Source of the DNA: Lachnospiraceae bacterium
GTDB lineage: Bacteria; Bacillota; Clostridia; Lachnospirales; Lachnospiraceae
Reading direction: 5' to 3'
NCBI GenBank assembly: GCA_003519685.1
Contig: DOWG01000315.1
Coordinates: 26,418 to 50,010 of the forward strand
DNA: 23,593 bases
Of this stretch, positions 8,162-17,065 are shown piece by piece. Each line of letters starts with the position of its first letter. Position 1 is the stretch's first letter. A program made the position numbers and the translations under genes. Under the pieces are notes generated by a model. The model saw only the letters and a program-made list of their open reading frames with translations, was not told where the DNA came from and searched no databases.

Positions 8162-9632
8162 GATATCCGCCCTCCTTTTTATGATATCTGACTTCGGAGA
8201 TTATAATAGATGTAATGAAGATAAGAAAAATTGCAGCTACAATGCCAAAATGCTTCTGTAATACTTCTCCACGGTATCCGTTATAGGCCTTTGAATAGAA
8301 AGTACGGTTATTACCAAGCTTAAAATAGTACATTGCCTTTTTATACTCGTCTTTCATTAAATAGTTCTTACCGATGCCTACATATGCAATCTCATAGTTC
8401 GCATTCATTTTGAGGATATCCTGAAAAAGTGCGAGAGCATCGTCCCATTGCCCATAGTAATATTTCTCACTGGCCTGGAGTGCAGCTGCACCAAAATCCG
8501 TAGGTTTCAGAATATAGGCACATTTAAGAATGCTGTCCGTAACCACCAGATGGTCGCCAAGCCATGCGATACCGGACGGCATCCGGAAGGATTCCTTCGT
8601 ATCACCAAGAGAACCAAAGGCGTTCAAGAGCTCACCGTCAAAATCATATAAAAATATCCGGCCTTTTAATTTATCAATTACAGCATAGGTACCGTAATCG
8701 GTAACCGCGATATCTACAAACTGACTTTTATCTGTTCTGTGTCTTATGTGAATATCACCGGTAACAAGGGTATTACCTTCTTCACGAAGCACATTCTTAC
8801 CTCCGGAATTCAAACGAAATACCATATGCTCTGCCGCAGCATCATAGGTTACTGCATAGACAAAGCCTTCCGAATCAATTGCAACATTATTAAAGGCAGG
8901 TGCAAAGGTTTTCTTCATCTGCTCCTTCTGTTTATCCGTGGAAATAGTTTTCCAGAAGTAATCAAGAAAGTTAATAGCAGGGGAATTAACCCCGAAATAT
9001 CTTGAGAAGGTACCATCCGGATTCAGCTCAAGGATGCCCTCATAACTGGACTGAACTACCACATAGATGCGGCCTGCATTGTCTACAACAAGCTTCGATG
9101 GCTTAAATTCGGAAACGCCGGCCATATTCTCCGGTTTTTCTATCACTCTTTTCATGGTATAGTTAGTTCCGTCAAGAACAACTATTTTACATGCTCCGGT
9201 ATTCGCAATATATAATTCGTTATTTTTCTCCTGAAAGAACACACCTTCCGGGGCATTTAATACCAACTGCGCACCGGTTTTATCAATCACGATCTTATCC
9301 CTGGAATCCCGAATTACTTTCAGGGATTTTATAAAATTCCCGTCCCGGTCAACGATATCTACTCTGTTCTCCAGCGTATCCACAAGGAAGATACGTCCAT
9401 CCTTGCTGGTGCAGACATCATTCATCCCCTGAACCTTTATCCCCTCCATATTGTCTTCACTAATTACTCTGTCCACCTGAAAGGCAGCGGGACTTTCTAC
9501 CGCATTCTTCCACCAGTCATATGTGTAACCATCGAAGGCATAACTGGTTCCATCTGCTTCCTCTGCCAAAGCTATCACAGGAGCAGAAGCAAACATAAAT
9601 ACCAGTAAAATAAGTAATATCTTTTTCTTCAT
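8151..9632 (-). CDS. NHL-type beta-propeller / TPR protein with C-terminal membrane anchor
   Basis: Protein of 493 residues. Residues 1-23 are a signal peptide (cleavage near ALAEE). Residues about 55-375 carry repeated propeller blades of the form DxxGRIFLVDTLENRVDIVD and LVVDNAGRIYVV, as in NHL or SMP-30-like propellers. Residues about 380-455 form two TPR-like helix pairs (YYYGQWDDALALFQDIL, KDEYKKAMYYFKLG). Residues 461-480 are a membrane segment with a short basic tail inside. The propeller therefore sits outside, tethered close to the membrane through the TPRs. It likely binds a ligand or another protein; no enzyme motif is visible. GGAGGAG lies just before the ATG. It starts 8 nt after the MalG-like gene of pair 2 and overlaps the Yip1 gene. 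Confidence 0.78.
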   Translation of the reverse strand: MKKKILLILLVFMFASAPVIALAEEADGTSYAFDGYTYDWWKNAVESPAAFQVDRVISEDNMEGIKVQGMNDVCTSKDGRIFLVDTLENRVDIVDRDGNFIKSLKVIRDSRDKIVIDKTGAQLVLNAPEGVFFQEKNNELYIANTGACKIVVLDGTNYTMKRVIEKPENMAGVSEFKPSKLVVDNAGRIYVVVQSSYEGILELNPDGTFSRYFGVNSPAINFLDYFWKTISTDKQKEQMKKTFAPAFNNVAIDSEGFVYAVTYDAAAEHMVFRLNSGGKNVLREEGNTLVTGDIHIRHRTDKSQFVDIAVTDYGTYAVIDKLKGRIFLYDFDGELLNAFGSLGDTKESFRMPSGIAWLGDHLVVTDSILKCAYILKPTDFGAAALQASEKYYYGQWDDALALFQDILKMNANYEIAYVGIGKNYLMKDEYKKAMYYFKLGNNRTFYSKAYNGYRGEVLQKHFGIVAAIFLIFITSIIISEVRYHKKEGGYHAE

Positions 9633-9640
9633 TGCTCCTC

Positions 9641-10531
9641 CTAACCCTTCACACCGGAAGTTGCCATCGTTTCAATGACTTTACTTTGAGAGAATATAAA
9701 TACAGTGACAGGAACCATCAGCATGATTAGCGAGATCGCCGAAGATACACCGGTTCTGGAGATACCTCCGCTCACCATCTGCTGCAATACATAGGTGACA
9801 GGCTTCAGCTCTTCTGTGTAAATAAATACACCGCCGGTAGTACCCCACATCTGCTGGAAGGATAGGATGATAAGCGTAATCCATGCCGGCTTGCAAAGCG
9901 GCATAACAACGCTCCAATAGGTCTTAAATTCACCGGCACCGTCTATCTTAGCTGCTTCCAGCATCTCATCGGGGATCTGTACCATAAAATTCTTCATTAA
10001 GTACAAACCCAGGGTGGAGCCTACCGCCGGCAAGATAACGGCCCAATAAGTGTCAACCAGAGCAAGCTTACTCATGATGAGGTAGTTCGGAATCGCTGTT
10101 ACCGACGTATTGAACATCAGAGCATACACGATGATATTACTCATCAGCTTCGAACCGGGAAAGGTATATTTCGCAAGTGGAAAAGCTGCCATGGAACCAA
10201 GAAGTACGGTTCCAAGAGTACCAAGACAGGTTATCATACCAGTGTTAAATATGTATCTGGACAAAGGTACCTGAAAACTTTCCACGATCGTTGCCAGGTC
10301 AAAAAAATTATTCAGAGTTGGGTTTTCCACAGACATTTTCGGAGGAATGATAAATATCTCACTCAACGGCTTAAAAGCGTTTACCACCGTAAATATAAGC
10401 GGAAAGAGACTAAATAATCCGAAGAAAGCGAGGACCAAGGTCAAACCGATATCTCCCAGAAGGCTCCGGTTTCTTCTTCTTATTTTTCTTGCTCTTAATT
10501 TTGATGCAAGAAATCGACAGAATTTTCTCAT
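9641..10531 (-). CDS. Sugar ABC importer permease, MalG-like (pair 2)
   Basis: Type I carbohydrate importer permease of 296 residues. The EAA loop is at about 190-212 (EMLEAAKIDGAGEFKTYWSV). The C-terminus ETMATSGVKG is the classic MalG-type ending. The basic N-terminus (RARKIRRRNR) precedes the first membrane segment at about 27-50. It follows the pair 2 MalF-like gene by 19 nt. Its ribosome site is weak (no clear GGAGG within 10 nt), so expression may depend on coupling to the preceding gene. It is clearly diverged from the pair 1 MalG, so the two pairs are not a recent duplication. Confidence 0.94.
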   Translation of the reverse strand: MRKFCRFLASKLRARKIRRRNRSLLGDIGLTLVLAFFGLFSLFPLIFTVVNAFKPLSEIFIIPPKMSVENPTLNNFFDLATIVESFQVPLSRYIFNTGMITCLGTLGTVLLGSMAAFPLAKYTFPGSKLMSNIIVYALMFNTSVTAIPNYLIMSKLALVDTYWAVILPAVGSTLGLYLMKNFMVQIPDEMLEAAKIDGAGEFKTYWSVVMPLCKPAWITLIILSFQQMWGTTGGVFIYTEELKPVTYVLQQMVSGGISRTGVSSAISLIMLMVPVTVFIFSQSKVIETMATSGVKG

Positions 10532-10550
10532 TTTATTACCAAGCCTTTCA

Positions 10551-11453
10551 CTAACCTAATTTACGAAGTAATTTTTGAACAATAATATTACATAGCAGCA
10601 TGATGAAGAAGAGTACAACCGCAATCGTACAAGCATACCCCAGCTCATACCGGATATTACCATAGTCATGAAGATGTGTCAGAATGGTGTGTCCCGCATA
10701 GTTTGCCGAAGGAAAGCCTGCCAAATCTATGGAAAGCTGCGAAACGGAGAGAGAGCTTGTGATCTGCATCACAGCGCCAAACATAAGCTGTGGCTTCATA
10801 GAGGGCAGGGTGATATACCATAATTCCTGCCATCGGTTCTTTACACCTTCTACCGCCGCAGCTTCGTACCAGGACTTATCTACATTCTGAAGTCCTGCAA
10901 TGAACGCAAGAAAGCTCACACCAAGACTCAGCCAGAGCTGCACAATAATTAGAATCGGCATAATATAGTCCGCTGTTTCAAACCACAATATACGGCTCTT
11001 TATAAATCCCAGCTTCAAAAGCCAGGCATTTGCCCAGCCGTAGGTATCCGAGGAAAATATCAGTTTCCATATCATATATGCATTACCCGAGATGGACGGA
11101 GCATAAAAAACCAGGGTAATAATTGATCTTGGAATCGGCGGTAATTCATTAATCAGCCACGCAAATAAGAAACACATAATGTAGCTGATCGGTCCGGTAA
11201 TCAGTGCAAAAAGCAAGGTGTTCTTTACGGCTATCAGGAATACATCATCCCGGACCAACAGGTTGATATAATTGGTAAGTCCGTTAAAATGGGGCGCTTC
11301 CACCATATTAAAGGATGTAAAGCTTAATACGATCGACACAACGATAGGGATCAGGGTAAACACAAGGAAGATAATTGCAAATGGAGCAATCATTAAATAT
11401 TTGGATTTATGCCGTTTCCATGTCAGTGCCAGCGGTTCTTTGTTTTTCTTCAA
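10551..11453 (-). CDS. Sugar ABC importer permease, MalF-like (pair 2), TTG start
   Basis: Type I carbohydrate importer permease of 300 residues from the chosen start. The EAA loop is at about 196-216 (YEAAAVEGVKNRWQELWYI). The first membrane segment begins with YLMIAPFAIIFLVFTLIP. Start: the frame is open back to an ATG at 11561, but that would run 56 bp into the upstream gene. A perfect AAGGAGGT lies 7 nt before the TTG at 11453, giving the family-typical beginning MKKNKEPLALTWKRHKSKY. I therefore call TTG as the start. The gene follows the 968-residue binding protein by 52 nt and is probably cotranscribed with it. Confidence 0.92.
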   Translation of the reverse strand: MKKNKEPLALTWKRHKSKYLMIAPFAIIFLVFTLIPIVVSIVLSFTSFNMVEAPHFNGLTNYINLLVRDDVFLIAVKNTLLFALITGPISYIMCFLFAWLINELPPIPRSIITLVFYAPSISGNAYMIWKLIFSSDTYGWANAWLLKLGFIKSRILWFETADYIMPILIIVQLWLSLGVSFLAFIAGLQNVDKSWYEAAAVEGVKNRWQELWYITLPSMKPQLMFGAVMQITSSLSVSQLSIDLAGFPSANYAGHTILTHLHDYGNIRYELGYACTIAVVLFFIMLLCNIIVQKLLRKLG

Positions 11454-11505
11454 GGAAAGTACCTCCTTCCAAAATATAAAGTACACATTCAATGCCTCGG
11501 GCTGC

Positions 11506-14412
11506 TTATTGTACCGCCGATAGATGGAATTCCTTCCGCTTATTGGTGAGCTCTTTATCAATTTCCTTAAGATTTAGATATAAGGTTTCTCGCGGGTTCG
11601 CTCCCTCGGCCACAACATTGTTAAATGCGTACAATACCATTCGTGTCATCATGTAATTTCCGGGTACCGCCGGTATACCGATGGAATGCTCCATCTGGGT
11701 CAAGATCTGCTCCAGTTCCGTATTACTCCAGGGTAATTGTTCGATTACGCCGGGATCCGCCGCTGCATAACGTGCCGAGGTTCCCATAACGGATTCCACC
11801 GTATTGGCATATTTTAACTGTGTATCCGTGCTCGTCCACCACTTTATAAATTCCCAAGTCTGTTTCTGTTTCTTAGAAGTCTGCAGCATAGCACTGTTCA
11901 CTGTTTCTATAACATAGGTATTATTGATTGTGCCATCCTCATTTTCATATCCCGGCAGCGGATGAAAGGACCATAAGCCCTTAATTTCCGGAGCAAATAC
12001 CTCCAAAGTGCAGTAGGTTGTATATTTGACTACACCAATCGGCATCTCCCCCGTACGAAAGCGGGTCGAAAAGTCAACATTCGGATTAAATCCGTAATTA
12101 GTAAAGAAGTCCGTATAGGTCTTAAATGCCTCCATCGCATACTCGGTTCCAAGATCGCAGGCGATACCGTAGTCGTCTTCTTCTCCCTGATACAGATTTC
12201 CGCCAAACTGATAAACCATGGAGGGATAGAAATTTGGCGCTCCCTGCGCATTCGGTAAAAAGAATTCATAATTATTCTTCTTCAAAATTGGCAGAATCTC
12301 TTTAACCTCTTCCCATGTTCTCGGCGTTTCTGCACCGATCTCCTTAAGAATATCATTTCTCGTAAACAGCATCATAAAATCCGCCTGCTCCGGAATCCCA
12401 TATACCCCGCCGAGATAGGAGGCTGCATCTATCTCACTCTGATAATATCTGCCGGCTGCTTCCGAAAAACTATCCAATTTGGATAAGTCCACGACAGCAC
12501 CCCGCATTGCAAAATCCTGAAGGGTCGCCTGCGAAAGTCCGATTACCGCATCCGGGCTGTTGCCTGCCAGTGCCGCTCTTAGTACAACATCTACCGGTAT
12601 CAGCTGCAGTTCCACATGGATTCCTGATTCCGGAGCGAATTTCTCCTCGATCAGATTCTGGATAATCTGCGCTTGCTCCCGTCCGATGGACTGGGTATTT
12701 GCTGCGGTTCCCGCATTAACCATCCATACCTTGATCGTATTATCCGAGGGGGCAGCCGTGTCTTCACTCACCCGACTTGTTTTCACAAAGAAGGAAGCAA
12801 AAAAGCGGATCGCTCCATAATAAAAACTTTCGAAAAATGTATTCTGAGCCCTTTTAAGATCGGCATTCGGAGCAGATACGATAAAGCTGTCCAGCTCCAG
12901 AGGCATCTCAGAAATGTTGACCAGCCAGGTTCCTAATGCGGAAATATTCTCCTTTAGCTGCGCAATCTCATCCGCTACATCCTCCGGATTCCTGGATAGT
13001 CCTTCGGCTTCTACTGCCATCTTCTCCAGAAGACTGGTATTTTCACCTTTTTCACCGGTGATCGCTACCAATTCATCTACAATCTTGTTCAGCCTTTCGC
13101 TTTCTGCTGCCATTACCGTTGCAAAATCCGGAATTTTCTTTGTAATCTGATAATCAATAAACTTATCCGGTGTCTGTCCTGTAATCTGGGTTACCTTAAG
13201 GTACATCTGATTCAGCTGGACCATGCTTTCTTCCACATCATTGATAATGGTGCCGAAATCGCCCATAACACATTCCAGGGAAATTGTATTGATACCTTCC
13301 CTCAGATAAAAAAGATACGGTGTTCCGTTGCTATCTGCTACGGTATAATTTGCCATGTTACTGCTGTATGCAAAATTGATTGCATTCATCTCGGAATACG
13401 GTATTGCTCCATTTATGTATAATCTTCTGACAGAGGTTACCCCCCGCTTCAGACTCTGCCTTCCCTTAAAGGTTATTTCATAAAGTCCCTCCTTCGGCAC
13501 GGCAATATCCCAGGATATCGCATTGCCCGGTTCCTTCCAGTTATTTGCACCAATGGTGTTGTACTTAATTTTATATGGATGGTATGGATATAACAAAGAA
13601 TCAGAATAATTCTTTTGAATATTGATAGAAGATGAATTCTTCTCAACGTATACCGTGCCGCCTTCCGCACGCTCTGCCTGGCAGATGATATCTTTATCAT
13701 CATAAACCGGATATTTGCTTTTCAAATCATTAATAACCAGATTATAGTCTGCAGCCTTCCCTGCTTTCTTAAAGATGATGCTTGTATACGTAATTGGCTC
13801 CTTAATCACTTCGAAGGAAATCGTATTCTTACCCTTTTCCAAGTAAAATGCAAAGGGCTCTCCTATACGTCTTTGATAATCTTCCACAAAAACCTTTGTC
13901 TCTTTGTATACTTCATCCGTGTTCGGTCTTATTTCATTGCCATTTTTGCTTGCTATTGTCTGATCCGCCCAGTAACGCTTGAATATGATCTGTTCCAGGC
14001 CGTCATAGGAGATTTCGCCGTTCACCAGGATACGCCGTTGAATATCTGAGGTAGTTCCCGGCTGTGCAATATAGCCGATCTCTAAATTATAAAAGCCTTC
14101 CTTCGGGACATCAAAGGTCCAGGTGATTGAACCGGAATCTCCGGTAGCTACCCCAAGGTCCGTCACCTTGGCTGACATTGCATCCGCAACCGTATAATTG
14201 ATAAGATCTACGTTTATCTCTGCATCCTCGATAATCCCGTTATAGCCATTTTGCTCAAGATATTCCCGGTAGGAAGTGTCGTAAACAACAGTATTGGAAG
14301 CCGGAACCGCATATATTTCACCAGAAGCATCCTTATTTTTATGAATTACAGCAATCACAGCAAGGATAATTATTAGAACTGTTACTATGATCAGAGATTT
14401 CTTAAATTTCAT
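11506..14412 (-). CDS. Membrane-anchored fused solute-binding protein with two N-terminal beta-sandwich modules
   Basis: Importer binding protein of 968 residues, about twice the usual length. Residues 6-23 are a hydrophobic anchor with no lipobox Cys. Residues about 60-215 and 245-390 are two related modules: GSITWTFDVPKEGFYNLEIG (94-113) aligns with NAISWDIAVPKEGLYEITFK (297-316), RRILVNGEISY with RRLYINGAIPY, and FYLEKGKNTISFE with FYLREGINTISLE. Each resembles a carbohydrate-binding jelly-roll. Residues about 430-545 are helical. From about 559 (NTIKVWMVNAG) a family 1 type solute-binding fold follows, with TWEEVKEILPILKK near 699 and WEFIKWWTS near 853. The gene directly precedes permease pair 2, its likely partner. 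The ribosome site is weak (AGG 9 nt before ATG). Binding-protein call is firm; module function is inferred. Confidence 0.87.
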   Translation of the reverse strand: MKFKKSLIIVTVLIIILAVIAVIHKNKDASGEIYAVPASNTVVYDTSYREYLEQNGYNGIIEDAEINVDLINYTVADAMSAKVTDLGVATGDSGSITWTFDVPKEGFYNLEIGYIAQPGTTSDIQRRILVNGEISYDGLEQIIFKRYWADQTIASKNGNEIRPNTDEVYKETKVFVEDYQRRIGEPFAFYLEKGKNTISFEVIKEPITYTSIIFKKAGKAADYNLVINDLKSKYPVYDDKDIICQAERAEGGTVYVEKNSSSINIQKNYSDSLLYPYHPYKIKYNTIGANNWKEPGNAISWDIAVPKEGLYEITFKGRQSLKRGVTSVRRLYINGAIPYSEMNAINFAYSSNMANYTVADSNGTPYLFYLREGINTISLECVMGDFGTIINDVEESMVQLNQMYLKVTQITGQTPDKFIDYQITKKIPDFATVMAAESERLNKIVDELVAITGEKGENTSLLEKMAVEAEGLSRNPEDVADEIAQLKENISALGTWLVNISEMPLELDSFIVSAPNADLKRAQNTFFESFYYGAIRFFASFFVKTSRVSEDTAAPSDNTIKVWMVNAGTAANTQSIGREQAQIIQNLIEEKFAPESGIHVELQLIPVDVVLRAALAGNSPDAVIGLSQATLQDFAMRGAVVDLSKLDSFSEAAGRYYQSEIDAASYLGGVYGIPEQADFMMLFTRNDILKEIGAETPRTWEEVKEILPILKKNNYEFFLPNAQGAPNFYPSMVYQFGGNLYQGEEDDYGIACDLGTEYAMEAFKTYTDFFTNYGFNPNVDFSTRFRTGEMPIGVVKYTTYCTLEVFAPEIKGLWSFHPLPGYENEDGTINNTYVIETVNSAMLQTSKKQKQTWEFIKWWTSTDTQLKYANTVESVMGTSARYAAADPGVIEQLPWSNTELEQILTQMEHSIGIPAVPGNYMMTRMVLYAFNNVVAEGANPRETLYLNLKEIDKELTNKRKEFHLSAVQ

Positions 14413-14630
14413 ACGGATACCTGCGCCTTTCCAGATAAAATTAATAAAGGTGAATCACTGTGTTACATAATGGTATAAATTGGGTTGCCATAAATTGTTT
14501 CTATATGATCAATACGAAAATTAGATGTACTGCCATGATATAGACAATTTACAGCAACCCGGGTTATTTGCATAATTCAATGTTCGATAGGACTGTTATA
14601 AGTTACCCCCAGTTAATGGTAAGTCCTCGA
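14413..14630. other. Intergenic gap between the two solute-binding protein genes, with an inverted repeat
   Basis: Arms 14482-14498 and 14544-14560 (GGGTTGC...TAAATTGT against its complement) pair over 17 positions with two mismatches and a 45-nt loop. There is no following U-run on the minus strand. It may be an RNA-processing or mRNA-stabilising structure that separates the abundant first binding protein from the downstream genes. I see no convincing promoter, so read-through is my preferred reading. Confidence 0.45.
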
Positions 14631-16727
14631 TTATTCATCCGCTGCTGCAACGGTTACCTTCAATGTAACATTGCTGCTGTTGCCGGCAAAGTCGGTTACT
14701 GTAATGACCACATCGTACTCATCCGGTGTTGATGTATCAAGGCTGGAGATATCCGCAGTAATATTCGCGGATACATCAAGACCGTCCGCATCAACTGCAC
14801 TTGCAATAAAATCACCTTTCCAGGCAATTGCAGATGCATCCTCATCCATCTTGATGGTACGGTATCCATCCACCGGTGTAACCGTAGGAGCTGTCTTGTT
14901 ATCCGGGTTATAAATAACAATGGCTGCATTCATGCTCGCTTCATTGCCTGATTTATCCGCTTCCTTCACCTTCAAGCCGTCACTATAGGATCCAACCTTA
15001 GTAAAGTCGGTTGCGGAATAATCATAAGCTGCGGCAGTAGCATCAAGAGTACCGTCTACAGCATCTACAATCGATATATAATCGGAGAATGCAATTGTTG
15101 ACGGATCTGTTCCTGCAGGGAATACCAGGGGATCCGTAACAGAAATATTAGGTGCAATGTTATCTCTGATTTCATCACTGGATAAAATCGTTTCCATCTT
15201 TGAAGCCAGATCCGTAAATAGATTCTTATTCGCTGCGATTGATACCTCATAGGATGCATAACCATCGATACCATATAGGGATTTACCAAAAATATCATCC
15301 CAGATCCCTCTATAACCAAGCAGGTCAGAATAATCGTTAGGAATTGTCTGGTTAGCAACATACTGGAAAGCGCTTAACAGATCATCGCCGTATTTCTCAT
15401 TGAAGATATCAAAGCCAAAACCGGCAGCCTGATCTGTTGCAGCACTGTCCTTATATGCACTTATGCTGTCCACACCGCCTAAGGTCTTGTAGTATGTGCT
15501 ATAGTATACTTTTAAAAATTCAAGCGCAAGTTTTGTTGTCTCGGCATCAACCCCCTTAAGGATACCGATACTGTCACCAACCGTTAATACCTGACGGTAA
15601 TTCGGATCATCCGCAGACATATCATCCGGTCTCGGCCAGGGAATGATGCCGACCGATTCCCCACGTTCCGCTGCGGCAGAGGATGTTCCGCCGATCCACC
15701 AGTCAGGACAATCTGTAAATACCGTACCGCCATTTTGGAAGTCACTTGCCCCCTGGCACCATTTCGGTGTATACCCATCATCATATAGACCGCAGTCTGT
15801 CATAACACCTGCATCCATAAGTTCTTTGATAAAGGAAGTTCCCTTCAGAGCAGCTGCAGAATCAGCCTTAACGCCGTCTGCACCATAGATGCTGCCTCCT
15901 GCTGCAAACATAGCAGAAAGACCGGCAAAACGATGATCCGTCTCATATGCCTGAACCGTTTTAAACTCACAAGCATCCGGAGCTGCTGTATTGGCATAAT
16001 AGGTTTTAATTTTAGATATGTAATCCTTGAATGTGCTCCAAGTCCAATTGCCTTCCTTAAATAAGGTGGTAGGATAAATCGTATTACCGTCTGCATCCTT
16101 GAGTGAGTCAACTTTCTCGATCATGGTAGCATTATAAATCAAGGGCCATCTTGGAATAAATGCCTGCTTCGATGTTAAGAAATAATTGTGTCCATACATT
16201 TTGTCATAAAGCATCCAGGAATATTCCGAATCAGAAAACATATCTTCATAATCATCCAAAGGCTGTAAAATATTCTGCGATAATACTGTGTTTTCAGAAC
16301 CTCCCCATAAGATCGCGATGTCGCAAACCGGGTTATTCGCTAATACGCTGGTAATTAATTCACTGCGCGTATCTGTTGCATATTGAATAAATTCAACTTC
16401 AACGTTCAATTGGTCCTTTGCCGCCTGAAGAGCCGCCAGAGAGGCCTGCCTTGTGGCTTCATCCAAGGTATACTCACCGGTTGTCGGATCCTTATAATTA
16501 GGATCTAATCCTGCCACCCAGTGTGTACCCCAACGCAAGACTTTTACTTCTCCCAACGAAGCATCCGTATCATTCGTATCTCCCGCTTCATCCGGAGCAG
16601 TTGTTACCGTCTCTGCTCCTACAGGTGTTTCATCCGGTTTCTTTTTCGAACAGCCGGAGATTGCTGCGATCAGCATGGAAAGAACAACCGTTATCATTGT
16701 TATTCTCATTCGCTTTTCTTTCATCAT
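14631..16727 (-). CDS. Solute-binding lipoprotein with C-terminal Ig-like (DUF5011-type) domains
   Basis: Importer binding protein of 698 residues. The leader ends in the lipobox ISGC (Cys26), so it is a membrane-anchored lipoprotein. An acidic, Thr-rich linker (about 30-58) leads to the binding fold at about 60-520, with VKVLRWGTHW at its start, GNWTWSTFKDYISKI at 226-240 and an aromatic-rich ligand cleft region (CPDWWIGG at 340-347). Residues about 525-608 (APNISVTDP start) and 612-695 (APTVTPVDG start, ending DFAGNSSNVTLKVTV) are two tandem Ig-like domains of the DUF5011 type. These are not needed for transport and may bind wall or glycan. First gene of the operon, with AGGAGGAGG before ATG-ATG. 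The first large binding protein probably serves one of the two permease pairs, though pairing is unclear. Confidence 0.9.
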   Translation of the reverse strand: MMKEKRMRITMITVVLSMLIAAISGCSKKKPDETPVGAETVTTAPDEAGDTNDTDASLGEVKVLRWGTHWVAGLDPNYKDPTTGEYTLDEATRQASLAALQAAKDQLNVEVEFIQYATDTRSELITSVLANNPVCDIAILWGGSENTVLSQNILQPLDDYEDMFSDSEYSWMLYDKMYGHNYFLTSKQAFIPRWPLIYNATMIEKVDSLKDADGNTIYPTTLFKEGNWTWSTFKDYISKIKTYYANTAAPDACEFKTVQAYETDHRFAGLSAMFAAGGSIYGADGVKADSAAALKGTSFIKELMDAGVMTDCGLYDDGYTPKWCQGASDFQNGGTVFTDCPDWWIGGTSSAAAERGESVGIIPWPRPDDMSADDPNYRQVLTVGDSIGILKGVDAETTKLALEFLKVYYSTYYKTLGGVDSISAYKDSAATDQAAGFGFDIFNEKYGDDLLSAFQYVANQTIPNDYSDLLGYRGIWDDIFGKSLYGIDGYASYEVSIAANKNLFTDLASKMETILSSDEIRDNIAPNISVTDPLVFPAGTDPSTIAFSDYISIVDAVDGTLDATAAAYDYSATDFTKVGSYSDGLKVKEADKSGNEASMNAAIVIYNPDNKTAPTVTPVDGYRTIKMDEDASAIAWKGDFIASAVDADGLDVSANITADISSLDTSTPDEYDVVITVTDFAGNSSNVTLKVTVAAADE

Positions 16728-17060
16728 AAACCTTCCTCCTCCTTTAATTTGGTAATGTCAAATCTGACACCCCTGTTTCTGCTTAATACCTTATATCCTC
16801 AAAGGCTATGATTGCCTTTATAAAGACAACAATAACCCTCTGGTTCCCTGTTCTGCGCATTATGAAGTTTATGAATGCCACGCAGGCACAAATTCTGCGA
16901 GCAAATTCAATGAAGATTCTTTCTGAATGGATTTAGATACTATGACGCTTAAAGATTGGTATAACGTTGATTTATTACACATAACCGTAGATATTTATAA
17001 CTGGACTCAAAATGTTTTAGTTATAATTACAATATTATTAATAATGTAACCCGTTTCATA
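16728..17060 (-). other. Long 5-prime leader of the transport operon
   Basis: From the predicted start near 17058 the mRNA runs about 330 nt before the first gene. It contains a hairpin AAAGGC-N7-GCCTTT (16801-16819) and a palindrome TGTCA-AATC-TGACA (16756-16769) just ahead of the ribosome site (about 16733-16742). I recognise no riboswitch class and no clear terminator or leader peptide. Confidence 0.5.
17043..17060 (-). promoter_or_regulatory. LacI-type operator 1 at the transport-operon start site
   Basis: On the minus strand the site reads TATGAAACGGGTTACATT. It begins 5 nt after the -10 box, covering the expected start of transcription, which fits direct repression. It shares the half-site GTTACATT with the three other sites listed here. 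Confidence 0.65.
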
Positions 17061-17065
17061 TAGCA

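Noticed and set aside
10551..11561. Longer start for the pair 2 MalF-like permease at 11561
   Set aside because: It would overlap the upstream gene by 56 bp and lacks a good ribosome site, while TTG at 11453 has a perfect AAGGAGGT at 7 nt.
14662..14669. AATGTAAC half-site
   Set aside because: It is inside the coding end of the first binding protein and has no CG-centred partner half.
16728..17060. Possible riboswitch in the long leader
   Set aside because: I could match no conserved core of a known class, and no terminator or sequestering helix is evident.
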